A DNA stretch of 64,000 nt from Nitrosococcus wardiae (GCF_004421105.1 NZ_CP038033.1:2375659-2439658), one strand, 5' to 3'; shown: positions 50,462 to 60,335, counted from the first letter of the stretch. Translations and numbers: made by a program. The notes: a model not told the origin generated them from the letters alone.

Positions 50462-53413
50462 TTAGACTTTATACCTTGTCAGCTCCAGCCCAGTCAGTTG
50501 TTCAAAGCGAGTAGCATTAGTGATGACAGCAATGCTCGCATTTTCTGGATTGAGGTACTCCGCAGCCACTCGTTTGAGATCTTCAAGGCGCACGTCTAAT
50601 ATCCGACTACGAAAACGACGGCGTTGTTCAGGGGTGCGGCCGTAGAGGCTGTTATAAAAGGCGCTTTTGGCCTCACCAGCGGGCGATTTAGGTTTATCGA
50701 TGGCACTGATAACGCCGAGGAGGGCTTCCTCCACAAGGCGCCATTCGTGATCATTTTCCAGTAGCCATTGCACAGACCGATCAAAGTCATCGAGGGTTTC
50801 AGTGAGGCGCGGGTCTCGATAGGAAAAGAAGCGAAAGGTCGCACTGTCCGAGTCTTGTCCGGCACCGCCGCCGTAGGCCCCACCCTGTTCCCGGATTGCC
50901 CGATGGAGGTAATTATTGCGAAGGAACCCACCGAGTACTGTCAGGGCGGCAGCATCTGGATGGTCAACAGGCACTGTGGGATAGGCCTTGGCGCAGAAAT
51001 TAACCTGGGTGCTTGTGGTCCAGGCTTGGCGCACAGAGGTGCGTATCTCAGACAGGTGCAGAGGGGTAAATTTTGCGGCAGCTTCCGGATTATAGTGCCC
51101 CTGTCTGCGTAACATTGCTAGAAATTCTGGGCGACGTTCTTGTTCACCGATAACCAGCAATTGGCGCGGGGCAGCCAAGAGATGTTGGTGGATGTGGCGG
51201 AACTTATCGGCTAGCGCCTCGCAGGCGGTTTTATCGGCGAGGCTTTCGTCCAGTTCCTGCAGAAAGGAAATGCCGGAGAGCCCACTCAAGCGATGGGCGA
51301 GGGCCGCTGTGGGGCTCATTCCGCTGGCTGCCGCCGCCATGGCAAGGGCATGACCGTTGCCGGTAATATGCTCTTCCCAATCAGCGCGGCGTTGGGCAAT
51401 CACCTCACGGAGGTGGTCCAACTCATCGAATCGTACCTCTTGCAAGGTGGTCTGCAGTAACTCGGCGAGGTACTCGTAGTTATGGGCAAGGGCCTTGCCG
51501 GAGAGGACAAAATGGCCATTCACCTGCTGGACATTGTCTATCCGCCCCCGTAAGGTGGTGATGGCGTTGATGCCACCGCTGACACTATCTTGCCAAGCTT
51601 GGGTTTGGCGGTAATCCCGATCGCCGACCCCCAGTTCTGTAAGGCAAGCGGTATAGTGGGGCAACACCTCCAACAGCTCGTCTTCTAAGTGGGGCATGTC
51701 GATGATAATCTGTTGATAGACCAAGCCATTGGTGCCTTGATCGAAAAAGGTGACCGGGAGTTTGTGAACGATTTCCTGAGTACCCTCGGGAATAGAGAGG
51801 GTAGGGGGAATATCTTCGATCCCTACCTTAGGCAGGAGATCAGGGTTGTCTTGTTGTTGTTGACGGGCCATAAGCTCAGCAGCGAGTTTTACCACGGCTG
51901 CTTTTTGCTTCTCATCCATGGCTGCTTTCAGGGTGGCCAGGCGGGCTTTTTCCGCTGTGGTGCGGTGAGCGCTAAGGTGGGGATCTGGCTGTAGGGTCAA
52001 ACGCACCCGGTGGGGGTTGTTGAGAAGATTTTCCCGCACTAGCTCTTTGATAAACTCAGGATCTTTGATTTCCTGGCGTAGTTTTTCTAGCACCGGATCC
52101 AGATTGAGCAGGGCTACGGGATCGCCCTCGTGGATAGCGCTTGGCAACCCTTCCAGTATTAGCTGAAGGCCGTAGGGCATTCCATCACCGCCGATCTCCC
52201 GTTGGTGTAGCTCTAATTGATGGAGCACCGCCTCCACCTGATCCTGAGGAACGCCTTTCTCGGCCACCTCCTGCAATACCTCCAGCACCCGCTGCTCGAG
52301 TGCCTCGGCATGATCGGGTTGAGAGCCCTCAAGGCCACAAACAAAACTCATCTCCCGGTTGCTGTCTTCCAAGCCACAAAGGGGGGAGGGAGCCGCACCT
52401 AGGCCACAAGTTTCCAAAGCATGGCGTAAAGGGGAGGCGCTATTATCGAGCAATACCCCGGAAAGCAGATGGGCCTTGAGCTGTTCTTCTAATGCTGTGC
52501 TTTGACCTAGCAACCAGCCCAGCACAATGTGGGTCTTATGGGTAACATCTTCAGCTTCCAGGGCATAGTTTTCCTCTACTTGCAGAGGGGCAGCGTAGCG
52601 TTTTTCCTCCCCCACCCTAAGATTCATCTCCAGCCGATCGAACTGGGAGAGGGCATGGGATTCAAATTGTTGGTGATGCTCCTGGGCAGGGATATCACCA
52701 AAGGTCATGAACACCGCATTGGAGGGATGATAGTGGGTATGATAGAAGGCCTTGAGCTGCTCGTAGCTTAAGTCTGGGATATGCTCCGGATCGCCACCAC
52801 TATTGTAATGATAGGTAGTGGTGGGGAACAGATGGCTAGAGAGGGTCTGCCAAAGAACGGTCACCGGTCCACTCATGGCCCCCTTCATCTCATTGAATAC
52901 CACCCCTTTGAAGACTAAATCAGTGTCAGGATCGTGGGGTTCTTCGAACTCTACTCGATGTCCTTCCTGGGCAAAATCCAAGGGATCGAGGCGGGCAAAA
53001 AATACGGCGTCCAAGTAGACGCCTAAAAGATTATTGAAATCCTTTTTGTTTTTGCTCGCAAAGGGATAGGCTGTCCAGTCGGAGCTGGTGAAGGCATTCA
53101 TGAAAGTATTGAGAGAGCGACGCAGCATCATAAAGAAAGGGTCGCGTGCCGGATATTTTTCGCTCCCACAAAGGACGGTATGCTCCAGAATATGGGCCAC
53201 TCCGGTGGAGTCCATGGGAACCGTACGGAAAGCCACCAGGAATACATTTTCTGGGTTGTCTGTCGCCAGATGGAAGTGTTTGGCGCCGGTTCTGCGATGG
53301 CGGTATTCCTCAAGGGTAAGATTAAGGGAAGCAATCCGTTGGCTGCGTAACTTATCGAAAGCAGGGTGAGTTGAGGAATAGGTCTTGGGATCGTGGGCAG
53401 AGATGTTATTCAT
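50462..53413 (-). CDS. PreP-like M16C insulinase-family metalloprotease
   Basis: This 983-residue protein has the inverted zinc motif HILEH (His74, Glu77, His78) in GVAHILEHTVLCGS, followed by the family segments KYPARDPFFMML and RSLNTFMNAFTSSDWTAYPF. It has four M16-like half-domains in a single chain, with a C-terminal GGAYGGGAGQD glycine-rich segment, as in presequence protease (PreP/Cym1). Such enzymes digest short free peptides inside a closed chamber. Bacterial members are cytoplasmic; no signal peptide is seen. It is separated by 39 bp from the HAD phosphatase gene upstream. Confidence 0.92.
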   Translation of the reverse strand: MNNISAHDPKTYSSTHPAFDKLRSQRIASLNLTLEEYRHRRTGAKHFHLATDNPENVFLVAFRTVPMDSTGVAHILEHTVLCGSEKYPARDPFFMMLRRSLNTFMNAFTSSDWTAYPFASKNKKDFNNLLGVYLDAVFFARLDPLDFAQEGHRVEFEEPHDPDTDLVFKGVVFNEMKGAMSGPVTVLWQTLSSHLFPTTTYHYNSGGDPEHIPDLSYEQLKAFYHTHYHPSNAVFMTFGDIPAQEHHQQFESHALSQFDRLEMNLRVGEEKRYAAPLQVEENYALEAEDVTHKTHIVLGWLLGQSTALEEQLKAHLLSGVLLDNSASPLRHALETCGLGAAPSPLCGLEDSNREMSFVCGLEGSQPDHAEALEQRVLEVLQEVAEKGVPQDQVEAVLHQLELHQREIGGDGMPYGLQLILEGLPSAIHEGDPVALLNLDPVLEKLRQEIKDPEFIKELVRENLLNNPHRVRLTLQPDPHLSAHRTTAEKARLATLKAAMDEKQKAAVVKLAAELMARQQQQDNPDLLPKVGIEDIPPTLSIPEGTQEIVHKLPVTFFDQGTNGLVYQQIIIDMPHLEDELLEVLPHYTACLTELGVGDRDYRQTQAWQDSVSGGINAITTLRGRIDNVQQVNGHFVLSGKALAHNYEYLAELLQTTLQEVRFDELDHLREVIAQRRADWEEHITGNGHALAMAAAASGMSPTAALAHRLSGLSGISFLQELDESLADKTACEALADKFRHIHQHLLAAPRQLLVIGEQERRPEFLAMLRRQGHYNPEAAAKFTPLHLSEIRTSVRQAWTTSTQVNFCAKAYPTVPVDHPDAAALTVLGGFLRNNYLHRAIREQGGAYGGGAGQDSDSATFRFFSYRDPRLTETLDDFDRSVQWLLENDHEWRLVEEALLGVISAIDKPKSPAGEAKSAFYNSLYGRTPEQRRRFRSRILDVRLEDLKRVAAEYLNPENASIAVITNATRFEQLTGLELTRYKV

Positions 53414-53452
53414 AAAACGAAGTTCTTTATCTGCAAGTAGGAAGCAATGAAT

Positions 53453-54199
53453 TTAAATTTTAATTTGCTGGAAAAGCCAACGCTCCAATTCATGAAAGTC
53501 CTTGATGATCACCTCTGGAGGTGGCAGATCTGCCGGCCAAGGGGCTTCTCGTCGGTTAATCCAGACTGCGCGCATCCCTACTTGCTGGGCAGCGATGACG
53601 TCGCATTCTGGATGATCACCAATATGGACGGCCTGGTGAGGTTCAACACCGGCTTGTTCCAAGGCCTGCTGAAACATGTCCGGTGCGGGTTTTGCTGCGC
53701 CCGCTATACAAGGGGTCAGGGAAAAATGGAAATGAGCCTTTAGCGGTGTGCACTGAACATCAGCGTTGCCGTTAGTGAGCGAGGCGAGGCGGTAGGTCCG
53801 GGCTAACTTTTCAAGTACGGGCGGTACATCAGCGTAGGGGGTTACCCAGTTTCGAGCCTCAAGAAAAACCCCAATAGCCTCTTCCGCCAAATCCGGTGAG
53901 TCATCGGATTCCTTTAGCAGCAGGCGTAGGGAGGTGGTACGTACGGCTGTCAGATCGTAAGCAATCTCCGCGTATTGCTCCCGGATTAGCCGTCGGTGGG
54001 CTCGTAAGCTGTCAAGATCATGGCTTGCTGTGAGGCGCGGTGCCCGTTGTTGGAGCCACTTAAACTGTATTTCTTCGGCCTTTTTCAACACCGATTCACT
54101 AGGCCAAACCGTTTCGTCTAGATCTAGGGTAATCAGGGTCAAAGGAGAAACAGTTTTTGATTCCCTGGGAGATAAGTTGGTCAGTTGCGTCATAACCAT
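53453..54199 (-). CDS. HAD-superfamily hydrolase
   Basis: This 248-residue protein has the HAD nucleophile motif DLDETVWPS (DxDxT/V), a helical cap and the motif II-III region LTNGNADVQ, and the acidic motif IV HIGDHPECDVIAAQQVGM. It resembles YigB/epoxide-hydrolase-type HAD phosphatases with a C1 cap. Substrates of these include small phosphorylated sugars and FMN (YigB). It is cytoplasmic. It is separated by only 3 bp from hslO upstream, so the two are likely co-transcribed. Confidence 0.88.
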   Translation of the reverse strand: MVMTQLTNLSPRESKTVSPLTLITLDLDETVWPSESVLKKAEEIQFKWLQQRAPRLTASHDLDSLRAHRRLIREQYAEIAYDLTAVRTTSLRLLLKESDDSPDLAEEAIGVFLEARNWVTPYADVPPVLEKLARTYRLASLTNGNADVQCTPLKAHFHFSLTPCIAGAAKPAPDMFQQALEQAGVEPHQAVHIGDHPECDVIAAQQVGMRAVWINRREAPWPADLPPPEVIIKDFHELERWLFQQIKI

Positions 54200-54202
54200 T
54201 GC

Positions 54203-55072
54203 TCAATGCCGCGTAGAAGATACAGGAGTTTTTACCTGTTCAGCAAATAGTTGCTCTACATCCACTCGGTCAAAACTGTAGTGGCGATTGCAAAACTCGC
54301 AATCTACTTCAACTGTGCCTTCCTCTTCCAGAATAGCTTCCATTTCCTCCCGTCCCAAAGCGACTAGGGTATTCTCGATCCGCTCCCGGGAACAACCACA
54401 GCGGAAGGAGATCGGTTCAGGCTCGAATAAACGGAGTTGCTCTCCATTGAATAATCGATACAGCAGTTCCGTACTGGGTAACGATAACATTTCTCGTGCT
54501 GTAACAGTATTCGCCAGCAATGTGATGCGCTCCCAATCCGTCTCGTGTCCTGGCTGGGAAGGCAGCTCTTGGAGAAAGAGTCCTACTGCCCGTTGCTCAT
54601 CGGCGACTAACCAGAGTCGGGTTTGAAGCTGTTCTGAATAGGAAAAATAGGTTTGCAGGGCTTCGGCCAGATTGGTGCCCTCCAGGGAAACAATGCCCTG
54701 GTAAGGGTCTGTGCCTTCTGTTTGGATGGTGAGCACCAAGCGTCCGGGACCATACATTTCGGAAAGCGATCCTCGGGGAACCTCGCCATTCCAGCGGGCC
54801 AATCCACGCACGGTTCTATGGTGAGTGGCTTGTGCCACTAAGGTTTGCAGAGGGCCTTCACTTTGGGCCTGGAGAATGAGGGATCCTTTAAATTTAATGG
54901 TGGCCGAAAGCAAAACTGTGGCGGCTAACGCTTGGCCGAGTTGAAATTGTACTGCAGAAGGGTAGTCGTGGCAGGTAAGCACGGCCTGCCAGCTCGCATC
55001 AAGCTGGACTAGCTCGCCCCGAATCCCAATCTCTTCAAACAAGAAGCGATGCAAATTATCCCGATCAATCAT
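54203..55072 (-). CDS. hslO: Redox-regulated chaperone Hsp33
   Basis: This 289-residue protein matches Hsp33. The C-terminal zinc-binding cysteines are present as CGC (FRCGCSRERIENTL) and CEFC (VDCEFCNRHYSF), four cysteines in the CxC-x(n)-CxxC spacing of the redox switch. The N-terminal chaperone domain begins DNLHRFLFEEIGIRGELVQL, with LAATVLLSATIKFKGSLILQ and GPLQTLVAQ. It is an oxidation- and heat-activated holdase in the cytoplasm. The HAD gene follows after 3 bp. Confidence 0.95.
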   Translation of the reverse strand: MIDRDNLHRFLFEEIGIRGELVQLDASWQAVLTCHDYPSAVQFQLGQALAATVLLSATIKFKGSLILQAQSEGPLQTLVAQATHHRTVRGLARWNGEVPRGSLSEMYGPGRLVLTIQTEGTDPYQGIVSLEGTNLAEALQTYFSYSEQLQTRLWLVADEQRAVGLFLQELPSQPGHETDWERITLLANTVTAREMLSLPSTELLYRLFNGEQLRLFEPEPISFRCGCSRERIENTLVALGREEMEAILEEEGTVEVDCEFCNRHYSFDRVDVEQLFAEQVKTPVSSTRH

Positions 55073-55206
55073 GGAGGAAACTTATCAAATTCCAAATGGA
55101 CTATACACATTAATAAAGGCTTATTAGACACACTTTTATGCTAGAGTTCAATTGTGCTTATTTTGCCCCCTAAGCTTTTTTTATTGGCAATCAAGGAGCT
55201 GAGGCT

Positions 55207-55362
55207 ATGGACCGATATCTCCTGCTCTTGAGTGTTTTGTTGATACTTACTTTGGGCGCTTTTTTTATGGGTTTTATTCATTATCCTATAGGATGGCTGA
55301 TCCTGACCGCCCTGCTGATTATGAGAGTGAGTCAACTTAGAAAACAAAAGCACAACAATTAA
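55207..55362 (+). CDS. Small two-helix membrane protein
   Basis: A 51-residue frame (MDRYLLLLSVLLILTLGAFF, then MGFIHYPIGWLILTALLIMR and VSQLRKQKHNN) has an excellent ribosome-binding site, AAGGAG, eight bases before the ATG. It encodes two hydrophobic segments joined by a short HYPIGW loop and a basic tail, so it would sit in the membrane with a cytoplasmic basic end. It is too small for standard ORF callers. An antisense frame of 79 codons covers the region but has no such signal. Homology unknown. Confidence 0.6.
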   Translation: MDRYLLLLSVLLILTLGAFFMGFIHYPIGWLILTALLIMRVSQLRKQKHNN

Positions 55363-55726
55363 GACAGATAAACCAAGCAAAATAAAAAGGCGCTCGAAAC
55401 TTATTCCCTGTTCCGATGCGCCTGAGAGGTTGGGAGGCTACCCTTCGCAAGTTTTTTTTGTTGGTTCTATAGAATTCTATATTAAACAAGTGTAATTGCC
55501 CCCGTAAGTATAGTTTAAGAAAATGAGGTGGGTAGGAAAGTTTTGAGGCCTTCTTGGGGCGCTGAATGGCGAAAAGTCAGGGGAATCGCCAATAAGTGAT
55601 TGCTTTATTGGGAGAAAGTAAGTTTTCGGAACAATAGAATGAGCGCTAGGCTATAAATGGGAGGGGAGCAGGGAGTCTATTCCCTGCCCTTAGTAACCCT
55701 TAATTTAGCTTGATAGCCCTTTCAGC
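55363..55726. other. Intergenic region with hairpins downstream of the sigma-factor gene
   Basis: No gene is visible. Two structured stretches stand out: AGGCGC...GCGCCT around 55388-55425 followed by a run of eight T's (55451-55458), a possible terminator or small RNA end on the plus strand, and a perfect 7-bp hairpin GCAGGGA-GTCTAT-TCCCTGC at 55668-55687, close to the stop codon of the sigma-factor gene. Neither is a textbook terminator for the sigma gene. Confidence 0.35.
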
Positions 55727-57463
55727 TTACTCTTCGAGAAAGCTGCGCAGGGCTTTGGAGTAGCCCAAGCGGCGAAGTTTGTTCAAGGCTTGGGCTTCGA
55801 TTTGCCGGATTCGCTCCCGGCTCAGATCGAATTGTTGAGCCACTTCCCCCAGGGTATGGTCAGTGTCCATACCGATCCCAAAGCGCATGGCGACTACCTG
55901 AGCTTCACGAGGGGTCAGGGTGGCCAGCAACTGCTGGGTCCCGGCCTGCAAACCGGCGGTGATGGCGATCTCCATAGGGTTCGGGACCTGCTCGTCTTCC
56001 ATGAGTTCGCCCAACTGAGAGTCCTCATCTTTACCCAGGGGCGTTTCCAGGGAGATGGGCTGTTTTGCAATCTCATGCATATGGTGGATCTGTTGCTCAG
56101 ACAGGGCCAGGCGCTCGGCCAATTCCTCAGGACGACCTTCGCGACCCTTTTCCTGCCGGAGCTGGTAGGAAGCCCGGTTGAGCTTACTGAGTTTCTCCAT
56201 CACATGCACTGGGATGCGGATGGTGCGGGACTGATCATCGATAGCCCGGGTAATCGCCTGCCGTATCCACCAATGGGCATAAGTAGAAAACTTATAGCCC
56301 CGGCGGTAATCGAATTTATCCACTGCCCTCATCAGGCCGATATTACCTTCTTGGATCAGGTCCAGAAAGGTCAATCCCCGATTGCGATATTTCTTCGCCA
56401 CCGAGACCACCAAGCGCAGATTGGCCTCTACCATTTGTGCTTTGGCCCGCTGGGCTTGCATTTGACCACGGGTCAAGTGCCGATGAACTGCCTTGAGTTC
56501 AGCCAAAGGAAGTCCCGCTTCGGTTTCCACCTGAATCAGTATCCCCTGGGCCGTTCGGATTGTTTCAGCCTGGGCTTGCAGTGGCTGTCGGTCCCCCTGA
56601 CTGCCGGCTAAGAGGTCTTCAACCCACTGGGGGTTGGTGGCATTGCTGGAGAAACTCTGCCTAAAGTCCTCCTGGGACAGCCCCCCCTGGTGGATACAGT
56701 AATTCTTGAGCACCTGTTCTTGGGTTTGCACTTTGCTCACCCAATCGTGTACCGGTTGAGCCAGTTGCTTGAGCCGAGCCGGGACTAAGCGAAGGAGCCG
56801 GAACTCCTGGGCGAGTTCTCTTCGCAGTTCCCGCGCCTGAGCGCTTGCCACCCCTTCTTGGGCTAAAGCCACTTCTAGCCCCGAGTGGAGGGTCCGGATG
56901 CGGGAGAAGTGCTCGTTAACCTCCTTTAAGTTTGGACCTTTTGTATCTCCTGCCTCGGTTTCTGAAGTTGTTGCTTCCGTTTCGGTAAAGCCAATCAGCC
57001 AGTCTGTCAAGCGGGTCTCGCCTGAGTCTACTTCTTCGGCCCAACGCAGTAGCTCGGCCACTATGGCTGGATAATTGCCTAAAGCCTCAATACTTTGGTT
57101 TAATCCTGCTTCAATCGCCTTGGCCAGCGCGACTTCTTCCTCACGGGCGAGCAGGGCATGGGCCCCCATCTCCCGCATATAAGTGTTAACCATGTCGCTG
57201 ATAGCCCCGTCCGAGGACAGCACTACCTCAGCCGTTTCCTCTTCCGACTCCGGCCCGCTTTTGAGCAATAATGCCGGATCTAGGGCTTCATCAAATTCCT
57301 CGAGATCCTGATCATGGAAAAGACTGACGACAGCCTCAGCCTCATCACTGTCTTCCACTTCCTGCACGACATACTCTTGTAGCTCCTCCTCAGTCAGCAA
57401 ACCTTGCGCCTTGCCCTTGAGAATAAGCCTTTTCAGCTCCTCTTGTCTCATTTCAAAATCCAT
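55727..57463 (-). CDS. Divergent RpoD-family (sigma-70) factor
   Basis: This 578-residue protein has region 1.1 ([20 protein letters not shown]), 1.2 ([20 protein letters not shown]), a non-conserved insertion (about 130-270), and 2.1-2.4 ([20 protein letters not shown], then [20 protein letters not shown]). Regions 3 and 4.2 follow ([20 protein letters not shown]). It therefore has the layout of a primary sigma factor, but many positions differ from typical gammaproteobacterial Rpo[16 protein letters not shown] instead of RIPVHMIE-NKLNR, and the C terminus [15 protein letters not shown]. No dnaG or rpsU lies upstream, unlike the usual rpsU-dnaG-rpoD locus. It may be a second, alternative RpoD paralogue. 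Confidence 0.9.
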   Translation of the reverse strand: MDFEMRQEELKRLILKGKAQGLLTEEELQEYVVQEVEDSDEAEAVVSLFHDQDLEEFDEALDPALLLKSGPESEEETAEVVLSSDGAISDMVNTYMREMGAHALLAREEEVALAKAIEAGLNQSIEALGNYPAIVAELLRWAEEVDSGETRLTDWLIGFTETEATTSETEAGDTKGPNLKEVNEHFSRIRTLHSGLEVALAQEGVASAQARELRRELAQEFRLLRLVPARLKQLAQPVHDWVSKVQTQEQVLKNYCIHQGGLSQEDFRQSFSSNATNPQWVEDLLAGSQGDRQPLQAQAETIRTAQGILIQVETEAGLPLAELKAVHRHLTRGQMQAQRAKAQMVEANLRLVVSVAKKYRNRGLTFLDLIQEGNIGLMRAVDKFDYRRGYKFSTYAHWWIRQAITRAIDDQSRTIRIPVHVMEKLSKLNRASYQLRQEKGREGRPEELAERLALSEQQIHHMHEIAKQPISLETPLGKDEDSQLGELMEDEQVPNPMEIAITAGLQAGTQQLLATLTPREAQVVAMRFGIGMDTDHTLGEVAQQFDLSRERIRQIEAQALNKLRRLGYSKALRSFLEE

Positions 57464-58213
57464 GGACCTATTCCCCTGTATGATTAATACACGATGCTTC
57501 TAAAAACTTTTACCATTGACTATATTAATACGCAGGGATTCCGTCCCCGCATGGTGGCCCTCTATCATGAAGGCAGCGGTATTCTTTAAATTCTGGGATT
57601 GACTCGTTCTCTGGTCAGAAGCTCATATTCGAGCAGGGCCCAGAATGAGTACGTCTGGAGTTTATTCCGTTTTTTAGTGATAATCCCTCAGGCGAGTTGA
57701 TAAATGGATGTCCCTTTTATCAATACCAGTGGCGATTCACGCTTTTTGTTCCTGCCTTTGCTGTGGTAACCTACGGTAACAAGCTTCTCGATAAAGATGA
57801 AGCTCCAGCGTATACCCTCAGCGGGCTCTAAAAAGATGATTCATCTGCGAGTATATTCACAGCAAAGATCATCCCCAGTGTCATCCCAATTTAAACTCGC
57901 TATACTGCCTTAGTGTGTCCTCAAGAGGTAGCACCAGAAGGCAATAAATGATAGAACCGCACCCCCTACTTAGTGTGAAGGTAACTAGCTCCGCAGGTGG
58001 TACCCGCTGTGCTTTTTGATTGATTCCCAGAAAATACCTGATTAATAAAGCTAATCGTTAGATCATAATAAGCTTTAGAAGTTCATAGAAATTTAACCTG
58101 TTCCCGTAATTGCCCCCACAGTCTCCCTAAAGGGAGGTCTAGCAAAGAGTAAGCCTTACTGTCGCACAAGGGGAAGGCTCGTGCTGCAGCCACCATCACT
58201 TGCGCTGCTAGGG
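57464..58213. other. Intergenic region with possible gene remnant
   Basis: This 750-bp stretch has no intact gene. A plus-strand frame at about 57706-57832 reads YQYQWRFTLFVPAFAVVTYG, then NKLLDKDEAPAYTLSGL and a stop, which looks like the end of a membrane protein without a start; I do not recognise it. The sigma-factor promoter should lie at 57464-57560. The rest is AT-rich and featureless to me. Confidence 0.3.
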
Positions 58214-58985
58214 CTAGTCCGAGAACCGGGCCTCAAATAAAAGTAATTGGTGTTCAGTGTGTCCTGTTGCTCCCCAGCGCTCCATCAGCACGCCCTGGCC
58301 TTCCTCTTCCAGAATGGCAACACTGTCTCCGGGAAAGACAAAGGTTTCTTCGTTGAGAAACAGGGGATCAGTGCGGATCGCCTCTTTCACTTTTTCTAGT
58401 TCTGCTTCTTTCTCCAGTTCGATATCGACGTAACGTTGCCGTTTTCCTGTCCGGCTATGTAACTCAGTGGAAAGCGCCGCCTTCACGCCAGAGATGGCGC
58501 GCGCCACAGTGGTGTGATGTAGGCTTTTGCCGGGACGCCTTGTCGTCTCCGTATGCCCTTTAGGGGTTAAAAGCATAAAAAGGGCGCGCAACAATGACAG
58601 TGCGCCCGGATCCCAACCTGCCCCCACAATTGCCGCCGCTTTGTGGCGGAGAGCGAGCCGCTTGATTGCCTGCTGATGGTATTGAAACGCCTCACCATGA
58701 AAAGTAGCGCACTCCACAATGGGAACGCCATGCTGAATAAACTCCTGGGCTTTCCCCAGTACTTCCTCTGTTGGGACACAGAGGAGCGCTGCATCCACTT
58801 TTGCTAGCTCGGAGGGATGGACAACCGAGGGGATTTTTTTGGAAGGGCTTCGGTAGCGGTTCCATGACTCGCTCGGCCCGACGCACAATGCCAGCTAGGG
58901 TAAGCTGCTCCTCAGTCAAAATCCTTTCTGCACAGTCCTTGCCCAATCGGCCAAAACCGATAATAGCCACAGGTAACGGTTTCAT
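58214..58985 (-). pseudogene. Diaminopimelate-dehydrogenase-like gene with homopolymer frameshift
   Basis: Two overlapping minus-strand frames form one protein. The first (58985 downward) gives MKPLPVAIIGFGRLGKDCAE, a Rossmann NAD(P)-binding start, to PLPKPFQK. The second (to 58214) continues IPSVVHPSELAKVDAALLCV and on through VGAGWDPGALSLLRALFMLL and HHTTVARAISGVKAALS, which match the meso-diaminopimelate dehydrogenase family. The switch occurs at a run of seven A's on the coding strand (T7 at 58834-58840). With six A's the gene would be an intact 256-codon frame. So it is a mutation, an assembly error, or a slippage site. Confidence 0.75.
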
Positions 58986-59027
58986 TGCCTAAATAATCTA
59001 TATTTATAAGTAAAGTTATCGTTCATA

Positions 59028-60335
59028 GTGGATACTCCGATGCAACAGATTCAGGGTACTCCCTTTTTCCCTGGTTGTGGTCGCGGGGTTATTCGGCTTG
59101 GTGGTCGAGGCGCTGGTAGCGCGGAAGTGGCCGTAGTTAGCCACAGGGAACTGACTACGTTGACCACCCGACCGGCGGCTGTAATCGTAGTCGATGCTGC
59201 GCCCTTGTCCCATTTTATGATTCGACTCCTTGGTTTAGGGATGCCTGCGGTATTGATAACAGGCCAGCAGGCAGCACTACTGAAAGCGGGTTTGGAAGTT
59301 ATTGTCGACGGCATGAGCGGCGTTATTGCACTCTCCAAATTGGCGGGAGCCGAGGCACAGGTGCCGCTGCCTGAAGCACCACAGCAGGGCAAGCCAGTGT
59401 TGACACGGGACGGGCAAGCCGTTGTGCTTGGTGCAAGTGTCGCCAACCTCCAGGGGGTGACCCATGCCATGGGTTGTGGCGCCACCAGGATCAGCCTGGT
59501 GCGTTCCGAGTATTTAACACCGGAAAATGGTGGCGCACCTGATGCTGATTTCTATACTCACGCTTTATCGGTCCTATGTCGGGCGGCTCATCCGCTAAGC
59601 GTCACCGTTCGGCTGCTCGACTTGGCTGCCGATAAGTGCCCGCCGTGGGTAGGGCAGATATCGGGGTTAGTCGGTCCCTTAGGTTTGCAAGGGGCACGTT
59701 TATATAGCATAGAACCGGTTCGCAGCGTTTTTATTGCTGAACTCGACGCCTTGGCGCGGATTGCCCCCGACCATGAAGTGTCCCTGTTGATTCCCTTCTT
59801 GGCACGAATTGAAGAATTTTACCACTGGCGGGATGAAATCGAGCAATTTTTACCCCTTCCCATGGCCATTGGCGCCATGGTGGAAACGCCAGCAGCCGTA
59901 TTGGCCATTAAGGATTGGTTGGCCGTAGCAGATTTTGTGGCAATCGGGTGTAACGATTTGATGCAGTGTTTATTTGCTGCAGATCGGGATTTAGAGCAGG
60001 TAAGTCCCCTTTTGGATCCTTATACTCCGGTGATGTTTCGCCTCTTTCGCCAAATCGCCGAGGAAGCGGGACAGGAGATAGACCGCATCCGCCTGTGTGG
60101 GTTGTTTCCGCAGCTCTCCGGTGTACTGCCCATGCTACTGGGTTTGGGCTATCGCCACTTTTCCATTGAGCCGCTATTGATTCCCTACTTAGCACAATCG
60201 GTTGCCGACTGTAATATCCCAGAGGCCAATGGTTTAGGGGCGGCAGTTTGCGCCGCAGCAGATACAGAAAGTGTCCGTCGCCTATTGGGGCTATCAGGCA
60301 GTTCGGTTTGGGCCATGGCCAGCGATCTTGGTTAG
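59028..60335 (+). CDS. PEP-utilising, PTS enzyme I-like protein
   Basis: This 435-residue protein starts at GTG 59028 or ATG 59040. It resembles the C-terminal two thirds of PTS enzyme I/PtsP. The phosphohistidine-like domain has APLSHFMIRLLGLGMPAV with the conserved His. The PEP-binding barrel shows SLVRSEYL, VRLLDLAADKCPP, GLQGARLY, IGAMVETPAAVLAI, DFVAIGCNDLMQC and the LCGLFP segment that holds the catalytic Cys of enzyme I. The N-terminal HPr-binding helical domain is absent, and several signature residues differ (GARLY instead of GIRLS). It may be a degenerate or special PEP-dependent regulator. It is divergent from the dehydrogenase-like gene and 174 bp upstream of the archease gene. 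Confidence 0.75.
   Translation: MDTPMQQIQGTPFFPGCGRGVIRLGGRGAGSAEVAVVSHRELTTLTTRPAAVIVVDAAPLSHFMIRLLGLGMPAVLITGQQAALLKAGLEVIVDGMSGVIALSKLAGAEAQVPLPEAPQQGKPVLTRDGQAVVLGASVANLQGVTHAMGCGATRISLVRSEYLTPENGGAPDADFYTHALSVLCRAAHPLSVTVRLLDLAADKCPPWVGQISGLVGPLGLQGARLYSIEPVRSVFIAELDALARIAPDHEVSLLIPFLARIEEFYHWRDEIEQFLPLPMAIGAMVETPAAVLAIKDWLAVADFVAIGCNDLMQCLFAADRDLEQVSPLLDPYTPVMFRLFRQIAEEAGQEIDRIRLCGLFPQLSGVLPMLLGLGYRHFSIEPLLIPYLAQSVADCNIPEANGLGAAVCAAADTESVRRLLGLSGSSVWAMASDLG

Noticed and set aside
55790-56611. 273-codon plus-strand frame opposite the sigma-factor gene
   Set aside because: Antisense shadow of conserved sigma-70 regions 2-4.
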